A DNA stretch of 64,000 nucleotides from Nocardia flavorosea. GTDB taxonomy: Bacteria > Actinomycetota > Actinomycetes > Mycobacteriales > Mycobacteriaceae. The translations under genes and the position numbers were made by a program. The notes below the pieces were generated by a model. That model was not told the DNA's origin. It did no database searches and saw nothing but the letters and a program-made list of their open reading frames with translations. Positions 32,832-41,744 of the stretch are shown here, piece by piece; position 1 is the stretch's first letter; each line of letters begins with the position of its first letter. Location of the stretch: NCBI RefSeq assembly GCF_015477805.1, contig NZ_JADLQL010000004.1:558001-622000 (forward strand), in the 5' to 3' direction.

Positions 32832-33725
32832 GTGGCGAGAGAGGATCAGCCCGGTTCGACGCTGCCGCGGCGGCAGCTGGGCCGGGCGCTGCGCGAAGCG
32901 CGGCAAGGGATGGGGTTCACCCTGGAACAGGCCGCGCAGGAAATGGAGATGAGCAAGACCTCGATCATCCGGATCGAGAAGGGGCACAACGAGAAGGTAA
33001 AACTGCGGGATGTGGAAAGTTTCGGCCTACTGTACGAGCTGGGTGAAGAGCAGATCGCCGAGCTCAAGACCCTCGCCCAGCAATCGGCGACGAAATCGTG
33101 GTGGATAGGCGACCGTCACTTGATCAAGACGGGGTTCAACACGTATCTCGGGCTGGAGTCCAGCGTCGAACGGCTGTATTTCTACCAACCGATGATCGTG
33201 CCAGGGCTACTCGAGGTCGTCGAGTACGCGAGGGCCTTCGAGGCACCTTACTTTCCGAGCGATTCATCAGAAGATGTCGAGCGCCGAATTGCCCTGCGGA
33301 TGCGGCGCGCATCAATTCTGACGCGCCGCCGAAATCCCGTCACCGCGGAGTTCCTTGTTCACGAGAGTGTTATACACACGAGGGTTGGAACACAGGTAAC
33401 CATGGCCTCTCAGCTGCGTCATATAGCAGATATGAGCACGCTGGCCAATGTGCATGTACGAATACTGCCGTTCAGCGCTGGGTTCCCTGGAAAGATCCGG
33501 CCTGTGCTTCCGTACACCATCATGGAATTTCCGACCGACAGAACCGAATTCGGAGCGGAACCGCCGGTGGTCTACGTTGAGGGCACCACCAGCACTACGT
33601 TTTTCGAGGACCAGGCAGATGTACGGCAATACCGGCAGATCCATGCCTCGTTGCGCGACGCCTCGCTGGATGAGCGACAATCAAGGGACCTGCTTCGACA
33701 GGTAGCGAGGAGGTACGAGCAGTGA
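32832..33725 (+). CDS. XRE regulator with DUF5753 domain
   Basis: A 297-residue protein starting at GTG 32832, five bases after AAGGGGA. Residues about 12-70 form an XRE-type helix-turn-helix (LGRALREARQGMGFTLEQAA, MSKTSIIRIEKGHNEKV). The rest is the DUF5753 sensor-like domain (YFYQPMIVPGLLEVVEYARA, RMRRASILTRR, FLVHESVIHTRVG, HVRILPFSAGFPG, VVYVEGTTSTTFFED). Such proteins are encoded next to a DUF397 (BldB-like) gene, as here, with a GTGA overlap; the pairs are widespread developmental or conflict-type regulators in actinobacteria. Confidence 0.93.
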   Translation: MAREDQPGSTLPRRQLGRALREARQGMGFTLEQAAQEMEMSKTSIIRIEKGHNEKVKLRDVESFGLLYELGEEQIAELKTLAQQSATKSWWIGDRHLIKTGFNTYLGLESSVERLYFYQPMIVPGLLEVVEYARAFEAPYFPSDSSEDVERRIALRMRRASILTRRRNPVTAEFLVHESVIHTRVGTQVTMASQLRHIADMSTLANVHVRILPFSAGFPGKIRPVLPYTIMEFPTDRTEFGAEPPVVYVEGTTSTTFFEDQADVRQYRQIHASLRDASLDERQSRDLLRQVARRYEQ

Positions 33726-33928
33726 ACGACGAACTAGCCGGTGCCGCATGGTTCAAATCGACCTATAGCTCCAATGCCGGAGAGTGCGTCGAAGTCGCTT
33801 GGCTGGGTTGTTCCCGTGTCGGCGTCCGAGATTCGAAGAACCCAGCAGGCCCCACCTTGGCCTTCAGCATGAACGACTGGGCAGCGTTCACAGCTACTCT
33901 CCGGTGCGGTCCATCCGTTTCGTACTGA
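33722..33928 (+). CDS. DUF397 (BldB-like) protein
   Basis: A 68-residue protein starting at GTG 33722, overlapping the XRE gene stop by four bases. The family pattern is complete: WFKSTYSSNAGECVEVAWLG, VGVRDSKNPAGPTLAF, then W-AFTATL. DUF397 proteins act with the cognate XRE-DUF5753 partner, probably as a small antagonist or co-regulator. The pair is separated from the ESX-linked genes by about 160 bp with no gene. Confidence 0.93.
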   Translation: MNDELAGAAWFKSTYSSNAGECVEVAWLGCSRVGVRDSKNPAGPTLAFSMNDWAAFTATLRCGPSVSY

Positions 33929-34090
33929 CCCAAACTGGCTGCTCGGGCACGCGAGTAGCCTTTCGATCAGTCTTGCGTGGCAGGCACCGGTAGCGCGTAC
34001 ACATGATCCTGTCGCCGAACCGGGCCCGCAATCCACCTGTATCGTCAAGACTGATCCGTGTGGACCGCTCACACGCCGGGCAGGAGGGGC

Positions 34091-34672
34091 ATGCGCACCG
34101 CGAAGAATCAGCGCCGAGGGGGCGTGCGGAATGTGATGGTCGCCGTAGCGGTGGCCGGGCTGGCCGCCGGGTGCGGGGGCGCTGTCGACGGAGAACCGGC
34201 GGCCGGTGGCACGGGTACCACCACCGGAGAGCAACACGTCGAGTGGAACCCCTGCTCGGAACTGTCGGCAGACGCGCTGCAGGCAACCGGCGCAGACCCG
34301 GCCACCCGAAGTAGCGTTTTCGACGCACCCGGCAATAAGTCCGCATGGCGGATGTGCACCTGGCAGGCGAACGACGGCCCGTACTTCATCGGAGTGGGGG
34401 CCACGGTGTTCACCCAAGACGATGTGTACGAAAACAAGCAGGTCACCGGGATCGAACCGGTACAGATCAACGATCGTTCGGGCCTGACCTACCACCTTGT
34501 CGGCAACGAAGACCCGATTCGCCTCTGCTATGTCAGCCTCCCCATGCAGAAGGGGATGCTGAATGTCTATGCCAGCTGGCAGTACAGCGAGCGCGACTCG
34601 ATCCCCGAGTCGCCGCCCTGCGGGCTGGCGGTTCAGCATGCTCGGACACTCGAGCCCTATCTGCCGGACTGA
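34091..34672 (+). CDS. DUF3558 lipoprotein
   Basis: A 193-residue lipoprotein starting at ATG 34091 behind AGGAGGGG. The signal has n-region MRTAKNQRRGGVRN and lipobox GLAAGC, Cys near residue 29. The mature part is a DUF3558 domain: WNPCSELSADALQATGADPA, WRMCTWQANDG, ICGVGATVF-like strand FIGVGATVFTQDDV, and RLCYVSLPM, PPCGLAVQHA with the usual cysteines. It opens the rightward ESX-associated set and is a second DUF3558 protein within 5 kb, encoded on the opposite strand from the first. Confidence 0.9.
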   Translation: MRTAKNQRRGGVRNVMVAVAVAGLAAGCGGAVDGEPAAGGTGTTTGEQHVEWNPCSELSADALQATGADPATRSSVFDAPGNKSAWRMCTWQANDGPYFIGVGATVFTQDDVYENKQVTGIEPVQINDRSGLTYHLVGNEDPIRLCYVSLPMQKGMLNVYASWQYSERDSIPESPPCGLAVQHARTLEPYLPD

Positions 34673-34740
34673 ACTATCCGTGGGCATGAGGTACGAGATC
34701 CCGTGCCAGCGCAGCAGGAGATCGAAGCGGGGAGGACATT

Positions 34741-35124
34741 GTGGCAGAGACTCAGCAGACGACATTGCTGCAGCAGTGGCAGACCATGAAGACCCAGGCG
34801 GAGAGTGGTGAACTTCGCATGGAAGCCGACATCAGCGACAAGCTCAAAGCCCGGTGCCATGCTTACAAGACGCAGCTCGAGCAGCTGCTGATCATGACCG
34901 ACCAACTTCAATATGTCGAAGGTTTCGGCGGCCTGCGCTCGGCCGGCTACCTTCGCAACAAGTTCGCGAACAAGGCGGTGGCCGACGCGGACTCCGCCGC
35001 CAACCGTTTGAAGACAGCCATCGATATCGTGTCCCTCATGGAGGAAACCTTCGAGCTGACTGCCCGCCGGCTCGAGGAAACCGATCAGTCCACGTCCAGT
35101 GCCCTGGGCAATGCGGGTGTTTGA
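34741..35124 (+). CDS. helical ESX-associated protein
   Basis: A 127-residue protein starting at GTG 34741. It is entirely helical with charged heptad-like runs: TTLLQQWQTMKTQAESGELR, MEADISDKLKARCHAYKTQL, VADADSAANRLKTAIDIVSL. No WXG motif is seen. The short gap to the larger PPE-like gene (two bases) and size suggest a small partner protein that pairs with it, as small ESX proteins do. Family not firmly recognised. Confidence 0.75.
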   Translation: MAETQQTTLLQQWQTMKTQAESGELRMEADISDKLKARCHAYKTQLEQLLIMTDQLQYVEGFGGLRSAGYLRNKFANKAVADADSAANRLKTAIDIVSLMEETFELTARRLEETDQSTSSALGNAGV

Positions 35125-35126
35125 TC

Positions 35127-36377
35127 ATGGTGTGGTGGCGCTCCGACGAGGCGGAGAAGAACAAAGAGACCGACCAGCAGATCATCGAGGACCAGGACAA
35201 GAAATGGGGTGACGACCGCGTCGCGGTCGGCAAGGAATGGTCCGGGCTGCTCGGTGAATGGAGTGGGCAATTCGCGCCACCGGCGATCCTGGAAGAGGAT
35301 GGCTTCGGATCCATGACGCACCAGCAGATCTGGGATGCGCTCCAGACGGTGAACTCAGCGCTCATCAACGACAAGGCCACCGCCTGGCGGGATCTGACTA
35401 CCAAGCTGCGCGACGCAGATAAGCAGTTTCTCGATGGTGTGAACCAGGACCTGGAAGCCGGGTGGAACGGGCAATCCGGCACCGCCGCGGTGAACGGCGT
35501 CCGGGAATTCAGTACCTCTATGGCCTCACTGGCCGCAAGTTTCCAGATGGTCGCACACGGTCTCGATCTGATCGAAGGCCATCTCGCCCAGGCCAAAGCT
35601 TCGGTGGGCAAACCAGACGACGAAACGTGGGAGGACAGCGTCACCAACTTCTTGCTCGACGACGATGTTTTCAAAACCCCGCAGTACCGCGCCGACGAAG
35701 CCCAGGAAACCGCTCGCCATGTGATGACCACCTATTACGAGCCTGGCGCGGAGGAAGTAGACCGCAAGACCCCGATCCTGCCCGAACCGGTGAAACCCGT
35801 GGACGACGGCAGCAAACCACCCCCGGGCACCACCCCTTCGCCGGGTAACGACACCACCAACGGGAACAACAACGGCACCGATACCGGGACGAATACCGGG
35901 GATCCGGGGCAGCAGCCGACCGGTGAGGACCCGCAGTCCACCGAACCGCAGTCGGCCGAACCGCAGAGCACCACGCCGCAGAGCACTGCACCGCAATCGA
36001 CAACTCCTCAGTCGACGACCCCGACGACCCCCTCGCTTACGACCGGGTCGCCCACCGCCCCCGGCACTCCCGGCATCCCGGCGGGTACGCCGTCGGGTGT
36101 CCCGCAAACCACCGCCCCGCATATCCCGGGTCAGACGGTTCCCGGCGGCAACCCGAACAAACCGGTCGGCGCACCTGCCGCGACCGCGCCCGCGAACACC
36201 GCCGGCCGGGCCGGGCGCACCGGAATGCCCGGCATGATGGCACCGGGTGCGCGCGGCGCCAACCGGGACGAGGACGACGAGCACGAAATCCCCGACTACC
36301 TGATCTACGACCGCGGTAGCGAACTGCTCGGCACCCAGCCACCGGCACTGCCTCCGGGCGGGGTGATCGGCGGGTGA
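35127..36377 (+). CDS. PPE/WXG-like ESX secreted protein
   Basis: A 416-residue protein starting at ATG 35127. Residues about 1-190 form a helical domain with a W-x-G turn at about 113 (LEAGWNGQSGTAAVNGVREF) and SMASLAASFQMVAHGLDLIE, as in PPE- or WXG-type ESX substrates. A long Pro/Thr/Gln/Ser-rich linker follows, with repeated PQST and PQSTT units (about residues 270-310). The conserved-looking end DDEHEIPDYLIYDRGSELLG is typical of nocardial ESX proteins. Its stop overlaps the EspG start (GTGA). Probably exported by an ESX system encoded elsewhere. Confidence 0.8.
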   Translation: MVWWRSDEAEKNKETDQQIIEDQDKKWGDDRVAVGKEWSGLLGEWSGQFAPPAILEEDGFGSMTHQQIWDALQTVNSALINDKATAWRDLTTKLRDADKQFLDGVNQDLEAGWNGQSGTAAVNGVREFSTSMASLAASFQMVAHGLDLIEGHLAQAKASVGKPDDETWEDSVTNFLLDDDVFKTPQYRADEAQETARHVMTTYYEPGAEEVDRKTPILPEPVKPVDDGSKPPPGTTPSPGNDTTNGNNNGTDTGTNTGDPGQQPTGEDPQSTEPQSAEPQSTTPQSTAPQSTTPQSTTPTTPSLTTGSPTAPGTPGIPAGTPSGVPQTTAPHIPGQTVPGGNPNKPVGAPAATAPANTAGRAGRTGMPGMMAPGARGANRDEDDEHEIPDYLIYDRGSELLGTQPPALPPGGVIGG

Positions 36378-37303
36378 ACGACCTACAGTGGCGCCTGGAC
36401 GGGGAGATGTTCATCCAGGCGGTGCGCCGGTTCGATCGTGACCGGTTGCCGTACCCGATCCGAGTTCTGCCGCTCGGGCCCACCGAAACGCCGCCGACCG
36501 CCGCGGAATACGAGCAGGCCCGGGTGGCGGCGGCGCAGCGGCTCGCCGCGATATCGGACGAAAATCTGCGCCGGGCGTTGCAGGTGCTGCTCGAACCGCA
36601 GGTCCGGGTCGAAGTGCACGGAGCATACGACCGGGGTTTCGAACGAGTGGTGCGGCTCCATGCCGGTATCACCGGCCGTTCCGCGACCCTCGCCGTCCAG
36701 GCACCGGGCCCGACGAAGGAGTACGGCGGCGATATCCACCTGCAGACCTGCGCCCCGCACGAGTTGGCGGCCCGGCTCGTAGCCTGTCTTCCGCGCTGCG
36801 CCCCGGGCCGGTTCGCGACGGTCCGCGGGGCCCGGTCCGATATCGGGCAGATCGAATACGCCCGGCATCCGAGCCGGATATCGCGGGTCGAGCAGATCAA
36901 CCAGATCCTGCGCCGGCCGCGGTCGGGTATCGGCGAGATCGGTATCTTCGCCGGGCCGGCCGTAGATTCCCGCCCCACCGGTAACCCGCACGGTTTCCAC
37001 TGGATGGACCTGCTCCCGCAGGACGGCCGCTACCTGCTGATCAAACACAGCGGCGAAGAGTTCACCCTCGCCCCCGGCTCGCCGGACGAAATCGTCCAGC
37101 GACTCCAGCATGCCATCGGCACGGTCCGGCAAGCAGCACCCCGCCGCGCACCCGCCTCGCAGCAGCCGGCCCGCCGGGACATCGCGCAACCCCGGCGCGA
37201 ACTGTCCCCTCCGACATCCTCACGACGTGGGCTCTCCCAGGCCGAGATCGACGCCGACGACGCCTACTTCCGGGAACGCAACCAGCGCGGCTGGTTGTCC
37301 TGA
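36374..37303 (+). CDS. espG: EspG-family ESX chaperone
   Basis: A 309-residue cytoplasmic protein of the EspG family, which binds PE/PPE-type substrates and keeps them soluble for type VII secretion. Visible features: WRLDGEMFIQAVRRFDRDRL at the N-terminus, EVHGAYDRGFERVVRLHAGI, GRFATVRGARSDIGQIEYAR, and a C-terminal Arg/Pro linker ending DAYFRERNQRGWLS. The GTG start overlaps the substrate gene stop by four bases, giving a tight chaperone-substrate pair. A second copy of its last 15 codons lies 1.1 kb downstream. Confidence 0.88.
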   Translation: MNDLQWRLDGEMFIQAVRRFDRDRLPYPIRVLPLGPTETPPTAAEYEQARVAAAQRLAAISDENLRRALQVLLEPQVRVEVHGAYDRGFERVVRLHAGITGRSATLAVQAPGPTKEYGGDIHLQTCAPHELAARLVACLPRCAPGRFATVRGARSDIGQIEYARHPSRISRVEQINQILRRPRSGIGEIGIFAGPAVDSRPTGNPHGFHWMDLLPQDGRYLLIKHSGEEFTLAPGSPDEIVQRLQHAIGTVRQAAPRRAPASQQPARRDIAQPRRELSPPTSSRRGLSQAEIDADDAYFRERNQRGWLS

Positions 37304-37314
37304 CCTTCCCGCGC

Positions 37315-37785
37315 TCAGCCCGGCGCCGTTGCGCGGACTCGGGCGAGCTGCTCGATATCCCGGTTCCCTTCGTCGTACAGGACTCGCACCCGCGACGATG
37401 AAATCCGCCACGAACCGTCCAGGTAGGTCAGGCCGAAGGTGTAGTGGCAACCGATCGTCCAGAGTGGGGCATCCTGGTCGGCGACGAGATGGGTGACGCG
37501 GGCGTGGAACCGAGCGGTGGCCGACTCCTGAGATGGCCGGTCGACGACGATCGGCCCGAGTAGATGGTGCGTCTCGTCGAACCCGGGCAGGAATTCGCGC
37601 AGTCCGGTGACGAAGGCATGCGCGGAGAGTCGCTCGGGACCACCCTGCTTAGAGGGGTAGTCGACGTCGATATGTTCCGCGGTGACGGTGTGGACGGTCG
37701 CCCAGTCCCGGTCGTCGAGGGCGTGGAAGAGTCGTGCGACGACCTCGGCGATCTCGGTCTTCTGCGGCTCGGGCTCGGTAACCAT
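37315..37785 (-). CDS. SnoaL/NTF2-like protein
   Basis: A 156-residue protein starting at ATG 37785, behind AGAGGT. It has the SnoaL-like alpha+beta barrel pattern: VVARLFHALDDRDWATVHTV, ITAEHIDVDYPS, and a C-terminal strand set TFGLTYLDGSWRISSSRVRV. Members may be small enzymes (isomerase, dehydratase) or binding proteins; no catalytic site is obvious. It is divergent from an HxlR regulator with an 84-bp gap and is its likely target. Confidence 0.88.
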   Translation of the reverse strand: MVTEPEPQKTEIAEVVARLFHALDDRDWATVHTVTAEHIDVDYPSKQGGPERLSAHAFVTGLREFLPGFDETHHLLGPIVVDRPSQESATARFHARVTHLVADQDAPLWTIGCHYTFGLTYLDGSWRISSSRVRVLYDEGNRDIEQLARVRATAPG

Positions 37786-37869
37786 GGGTACCTCTCTTGC
37801 TGGATGGTTTGGCACCGGACGTGTGTTGGCGATGGATGATCACCGTCAACGAAGCTAGGGAGGCATGTC

Positions 37870-38250
37870 GTGGCTCACCAAACAGTGAGGGATCCGGCAC
37901 TCGAGGTACAGCGACGCTGTCCGGTCCCACTGCCGGCGTCCGGCAGCCCGGGATGCCCGATCGAGACCGGGATCGAGTTACTGCGCAAGCGGTGGTCCGC
38001 GCATCTGCTCCTGGCCCTGCTCCACGGGCCACGCAGCTATCAGGAGCTCTCCGCAGACATTCCCGGAATATCGGACAAGGTGCTGGCCGAGCGGTTGGCC
38101 CTGCTCACCACATCCGGCATCGTCGACCGGGACCGCCGGGCAGATTTCCCTCCGCGCGTCCGGTACTCGCTCAGCGGACGCGCCACCGGACTCGTGCGCG
38201 TCCTGGAGTCCCTGCGGAGCTGGGATGACACCGATCACGACGACGGGTGA
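37870..38250 (+). CDS. HxlR-family regulator
   Basis: A 126-residue winged-helix protein starting at GTG 37870. A cysteine near residue 29 (GSPGCPIETGIELLRKRW) matches the sensing position of HxlR family members. Then HLLLALLHGPRSYQELSADI, GISDKVLAERLALLTTSGIV and the wing FPPRVRYSLSG. Divergent from the SnoaL-like gene. The third HxlR regulator in the window. Confidence 0.92.
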   Translation: MAHQTVRDPALEVQRRCPVPLPASGSPGCPIETGIELLRKRWSAHLLLALLHGPRSYQELSADIPGISDKVLAERLALLTTSGIVDRDRRADFPPRVRYSLSGRATGLVRVLESLRSWDDTDHDDG

Positions 38251-38385
38251 GTCGTCGTCTTTCCATGCCTCCGCCGGTCACCGTAAGACCCCGAAGGCCG
38301 GCCCCATGCGACTGCCTCACCGACATCAACGTCCTGCCCCGCAACGCCCTACGGTTCGCGGCGGTAGTGGCAAGCGCACCGCGGC

Positions 38386-38430
38386 GACGCCTACTTCCGA
38401 GAACGCAGTCAGCGCGGCCGGCTGTCCTGA
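38386..38430 (+). pseudogene. remnant of an EspG C-terminus
   Basis: The frame reads DAYFRERSQRGRLS and a stop at 38428-38430. It matches the last 14 residues and stop of the EspG gene ending at 37303, where the protein reads DAYFRERNQRGWLS; about 40 of 45 bases agree. The frame is closed upstream by a TAG at 38365, so only this tail remains. It directly abuts the 3' end of the carboxylesterase. Confidence 0.65.
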
Positions 38431-39997
38431 TCACTCCCACAGTGCACAGTGGTGTCCGGCCTTCATATCGACCTGCCGGGTGCTGCCGCCGAATCTGATC
38501 GCGGCGTTGTGTTCGTCCATCGGGGGCCAGTGGGGGCGGTCGGCGCCGTTCGGGTCGGCCGACCGGATGAACACGGTCCAATAGCCGACGAGAAGATCGG
38601 CGAGTGCCTGTTGTCCGGGCGTGAGCGCGGGACCGGTGGGGAAATCGAACAGGTAGTAGAGGTCGGAGCCGTGCGCGGTGGCCGGTCGGACGTGAGGTGG
38701 CAGCGGCGTTCCGGCGGGGGTCGGCGCGGAATCGTCGGCGAAGATGTAGGCGTAGGTGGGAGCCTTGGTGCTGTGCTGCCGGGCGGATCGCCAGGACGGG
38801 CAGATCCAGTCGTAATCACTGAATACCCGCCCGGCCGCCGCGGTGGGTGAGGTGAACTCGGTTGCCGGATAGCGTTGTTCGACGTCCGCGGCCGCGGGCC
38901 CGAAGGCAGTTTGCAGCAGGGCGGAATACCGGTCGGCCGTGAGCGGTTCCGGATAAGCGGCCATGGTGAATTCTATGTGCTCGTTCGGCGGTATTGCCTT
39001 GGAGGAGTGGGACGTCGGCTTGATTTCCGGTGTCGAATACGCGTGCCGGTTCATCGGGGACGAGTTCGGTGCCGTAGGCCAGCAGCGGGAATCCGCCGGT
39101 ATGCGGCAGCAGAGCCTGCGCCGGTAGGTCCCGCAGGCATGCCACATCCGGGCAGCCCAATCGGCCGGCCAGGTACCGGCCCGCGAGCTGGATGGTGTCC
39201 AGTGGTTGCCATGTCGAGATGGCGCCGACCGCCGCACCGAACGCTCCCGCGGGGTGGCTGGTTCCGCATGAACCGCTGGCGACGATCGCCTGCTGGAACA
39301 GTCCGCGAGCCGGGGGTGCGGTCAGCAGCGTGCAGGCGCTCATGGCGCCGGCCGAAGCACCCGCCAGAGTGACGCGGCCGGGGTCGCCGCCGAAACGGGC
39401 GATATTGTCACGCACCCAGGACAGGGCCGCGATCTGGTCCTGTAGCCCGAAGTTGCTGCCGCGGAGTTCGGGGTGGGCATAGAAACCGAACACGCCGAGC
39501 CGGTAGTTGACCGTCACGACCACGAGGTCGCCGGTGCGTACCAGCCGGGCGGGATCGTAGATCGAACCGGCGCCGGTGACGAAACCGCCGCCGGGTATCC
39601 AGACCAGGACCGGCCGGCCCGCCGCACCGCTGTCTCCGGACGGGGCTGTCACGTCGATAGTGAGACAGTCTTCGCTCTGGTCGAGGCCCTGCGGCATCTC
39701 GGGTGCCTCCGGCTGCAGGCAGACCGGGCCCGAAGTCGCCGCATCCCGGACACCGCGCCAACTCTCCGGCGGTTGCGGTGCCTGCCAACGGCGTTCCCCT
39801 ACCGGCGGTGCGGCATAGGGAATCCCCCGGAAGCGGGCCACTCCATCGGCTTCGGTTCCGCGCACTGCGCCCGTGTCGAGGTGGATCACCGGTGCTCGCG
39901 GTTCCTCGCCCGAGCCGGGGGGTGAACCGCATCCGGCCGCCGCGGCCGCCGCCAGCAGCCCGGCGAGCACCAATGCCGCGGACCGGTACCGGATCAC
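38431..39997 (-). pseudogene. lipoprotein carboxylesterase with frameshift
   Basis: A type-B carboxylesterase/lipase. GTG 39997 overlaps the upstream gene stop (GTGA). Signal with lipobox AAAAGC, Cys23. The oxyanion motif GGGF is at 136-139, the nucleophile elbow GASAGA has Ser215. After residue about 334 (ADVPLLQGN) the frame breaks; the rest continues in another frame as NEHIEFTMAAYPEPLTADRY to a C-terminal catalytic-type His region MKAGHHCALWE. One extra base near 38986 (GCC-G-AAC where GCC-AAC would join the frames) explains it. Either a recent pseudogene or a sequencing error; upstream and downstream parts are otherwise intact. Confidence 0.85.
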
Positions 39998-40215
39998 TTG
40001 ATAACGCCCGCCTGCTTGGCCTTGCGGCTCCCCCAACCCGCCAGCGGCACTCCGACGCAGGCCAGCACCACGTACACCAGCAGTTGAACCGGGAAACCGC
40101 CGGGCAGCCAGCTCAGCAACCCGGAATTGTCGTGATCGGCCAGCAGCCTGATCGCGCCCTGGGCTCCGAGCACCAGCAGCACCATGCCACCGATCAGCAC
40201 TGTCACGTAACGCAT
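39994..40215 (-). CDS. small two-helix membrane protein
   Basis: A 73-residue protein with two hydrophobic segments, about residues 4-24 and 44-64 (FPVQLLVYVVLACVGVPLAG), ending in a basic tail SRKAKQAG. Its stop overlaps the esterase start (GTGA), so the two form an operon, and it lies next to the palindromic operator. Family not recognised. Confidence 0.75.
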   Translation of the reverse strand: MRYVTVLIGGMVLLVLGAQGAIRLLADHDNSGLLSWLPGGFPVQLLVYVVLACVGVPLAGWGSRKAKQAGVIK

Positions 40216-40288
40216 TCGCCCTCATCTTTCGCCTTCGGACCCGATTCGGCCCGGGAACCCACGCGCCGGATACGACGCGGCACCATCT

Positions 40289-40310
40289 TTATGGTTCGAT
40301 TGAACCATAA
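40289..40310. promoter_or_regulatory. TetR operator candidate
   Basis: Arms TTATGGTTC (40289-40297) and GAACCATAA (40302-40310) are perfectly complementary around four bases. The site lies between the divergent membrane protein/esterase operon and a TetR gene, which is the standard arrangement for a self-regulating repressor. Confidence 0.75.
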
Positions 40311-40376
40311 CATCGTTGATACGATCGCACCACAACGGATTGCCCGGCCGAAGGACCGAACGACAAAAGGAACCCC

Positions 40377-41054
40377 GTGCCCCGACAGGTCGACCACGCA
40401 CTACGCCGCCGCCAGATCGCCGAGGCGGTGTGGCGGCTGGCCGTCCGCGGCGGACTCGAGCAGGTCACCCTGCGGCAGGTGGCGGCCGAAGCCGGAGTGT
40501 CCGCGCGCCTGCTGCAGTACTACTTCGGCACCCGCGACCAACTGCTGCTCGGCGCACTGGAAATACTCAACAACGACGCCGAAGAACAGGCCCGGGATCG
40601 CATGGCAGCCCTGGGCGAGGATCCCGGCATCCGCGCGATCGTGCGCGGCGTACTACTGGAAATGCTTCCGCTGGACGAGGAACGACGCAGCAGACATGTG
40701 GTGTACGCGGCCTACTTCGTCCGCTTTCTCACCGAACCCGAGCTCGCCGCCGTGGCCCGCGCGGCTCCACCGGCACTGGCCGATCTGGTCGCCGACCTCC
40801 TCACCCGGGGACAAGCTCTCCGGCACGTGCCCCCGGGAATCGACGCAGCCGGCGAAGCCATGTTCCTGACCGCGGCCGCGGAAGGATTACAGACCCGCCT
40901 CCTGCTCGGGCAACTGAGCCCCGAGCGCGCCCTCGAACTGATCGACGCTCAACTGGACCGCATATTCACCGCACCCGGCCCTCACCTATCCGAGTCCACA
41001 CCGATTGTTCGACACCACGGCCGGCACGAGGCCAGCGCGCCACACAGGCCATAG
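40377..41054 (+). CDS. TetR-family regulator
   Basis: A 225-residue TetR protein starting at GTG 40377. DNA-binding domain: HALRRRQIAEAVWRLAVRGG, LRQVAAEAGVSARLLQYYFG. The C-terminal part fits the BetI/TetR_C_6-like group (EMLPLDEERRSRHVVYAAYF). The last 25 residues look like a run-on tail. It is divergent from the esterase operon and a 22-bp palindrome lies 67 bases upstream. Confidence 0.92.
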   Translation: MPRQVDHALRRRQIAEAVWRLAVRGGLEQVTLRQVAAEAGVSARLLQYYFGTRDQLLLGALEILNNDAEEQARDRMAALGEDPGIRAIVRGVLLEMLPLDEERRSRHVVYAAYFVRFLTEPELAAVARAAPPALADLVADLLTRGQALRHVPPGIDAAGEAMFLTAAAEGLQTRLLLGQLSPERALELIDAQLDRIFTAPGPHLSESTPIVRHHGRHEASAPHRP

Positions 41055-41129
41055 CGGCGACGTATCCGTCACGGCTTCGCGCCGACCGGGTACGGAGTCG
41101 TCGGATTCTCCAGCCGAAGGGAGCAAGGA

Positions 41130-41648
41130 ATGCCGAATATGCGCCAGGCCCGTCTGGCGGATCACCAGACGATCGTCGAATGCGTACAGCAGTGGTGGGG
41201 AGACTCACGCACGCCGGAACAGGCCCGCGAGCTTTCGCTGCTACTACCCAAGTTGTTCCTGCAGTTCTTTTCCCGCACCAGTCTCGTCCGGGAGGACGGC
41301 ACCGGAATCACAGCGTTTCTCGTCGGCTTTTACGCCGCCGACAACGAGGACGAAGCCTATATCCATTTCATCGGGGTCGACCCGCGGTTACGCGGGCAGG
41401 GGGTCGCGCGCGCGTTGTACGAGGAATTCTTCCGGCGCGCCGCCGAGGGCGGCCGCCGGGAAGTGCGTGCGGTCACCGCGCCCACCAACACCGGATCCAT
41501 AGCTTTCCACCGCGCCATGGGTTTCGAGCTGGAAGCAGGTGATCGGGAGTGCGGCGGCCTACCGATCCACACCGATTACGACGGACCTGGACAGGATCGT
41601 GTGTGCTTCCACCGCATGATCATCTCCCCCGGGCAGGAAGCGACGTAG
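41130..41648 (+). CDS. GNAT acetyltransferase
   Basis: A 172-residue N-acetyltransferase starting at ATG 41130. The acetyl-CoA loop is RGQGVARALYEEFF near residue 90, preceded by the strand YIHFIGVDPRLR and followed by AVTAPTNTGSIAFHRAMGFE. Substrate unknown: amine, amino acid or protein. The gene appears to stand alone. Confidence 0.92.
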   Translation: MPNMRQARLADHQTIVECVQQWWGDSRTPEQARELSLLLPKLFLQFFSRTSLVREDGTGITAFLVGFYAADNEDEAYIHFIGVDPRLRGQGVARALYEEFFRRAAEGGRREVRAVTAPTNTGSIAFHRAMGFELEAGDRECGGLPIHTDYDGPGQDRVCFHRMIISPGQEAT

Positions 41649-41699
41649 CACGACCGGGTGCCCGGAGCTCGAGGAGCGCTGCCGCGCGCCCCCGCTGCG

Positions 41700-41737
41700 G
41701 CCGTCGGCGGGACACCGCGAAGCGCCCGGCCGACGGC
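41700..41737. terminator. hairpin between convergent genes
   Basis: Arms GCCGTCGGC (41700-41708) and GCCGACGGC (41729-41737) pair perfectly around a 20-base loop, in the 96-bp gap between the acetyltransferase and the convergent P450 gene. Confidence 0.45.
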
Positions 41738-41744
41738 GCTCGGT

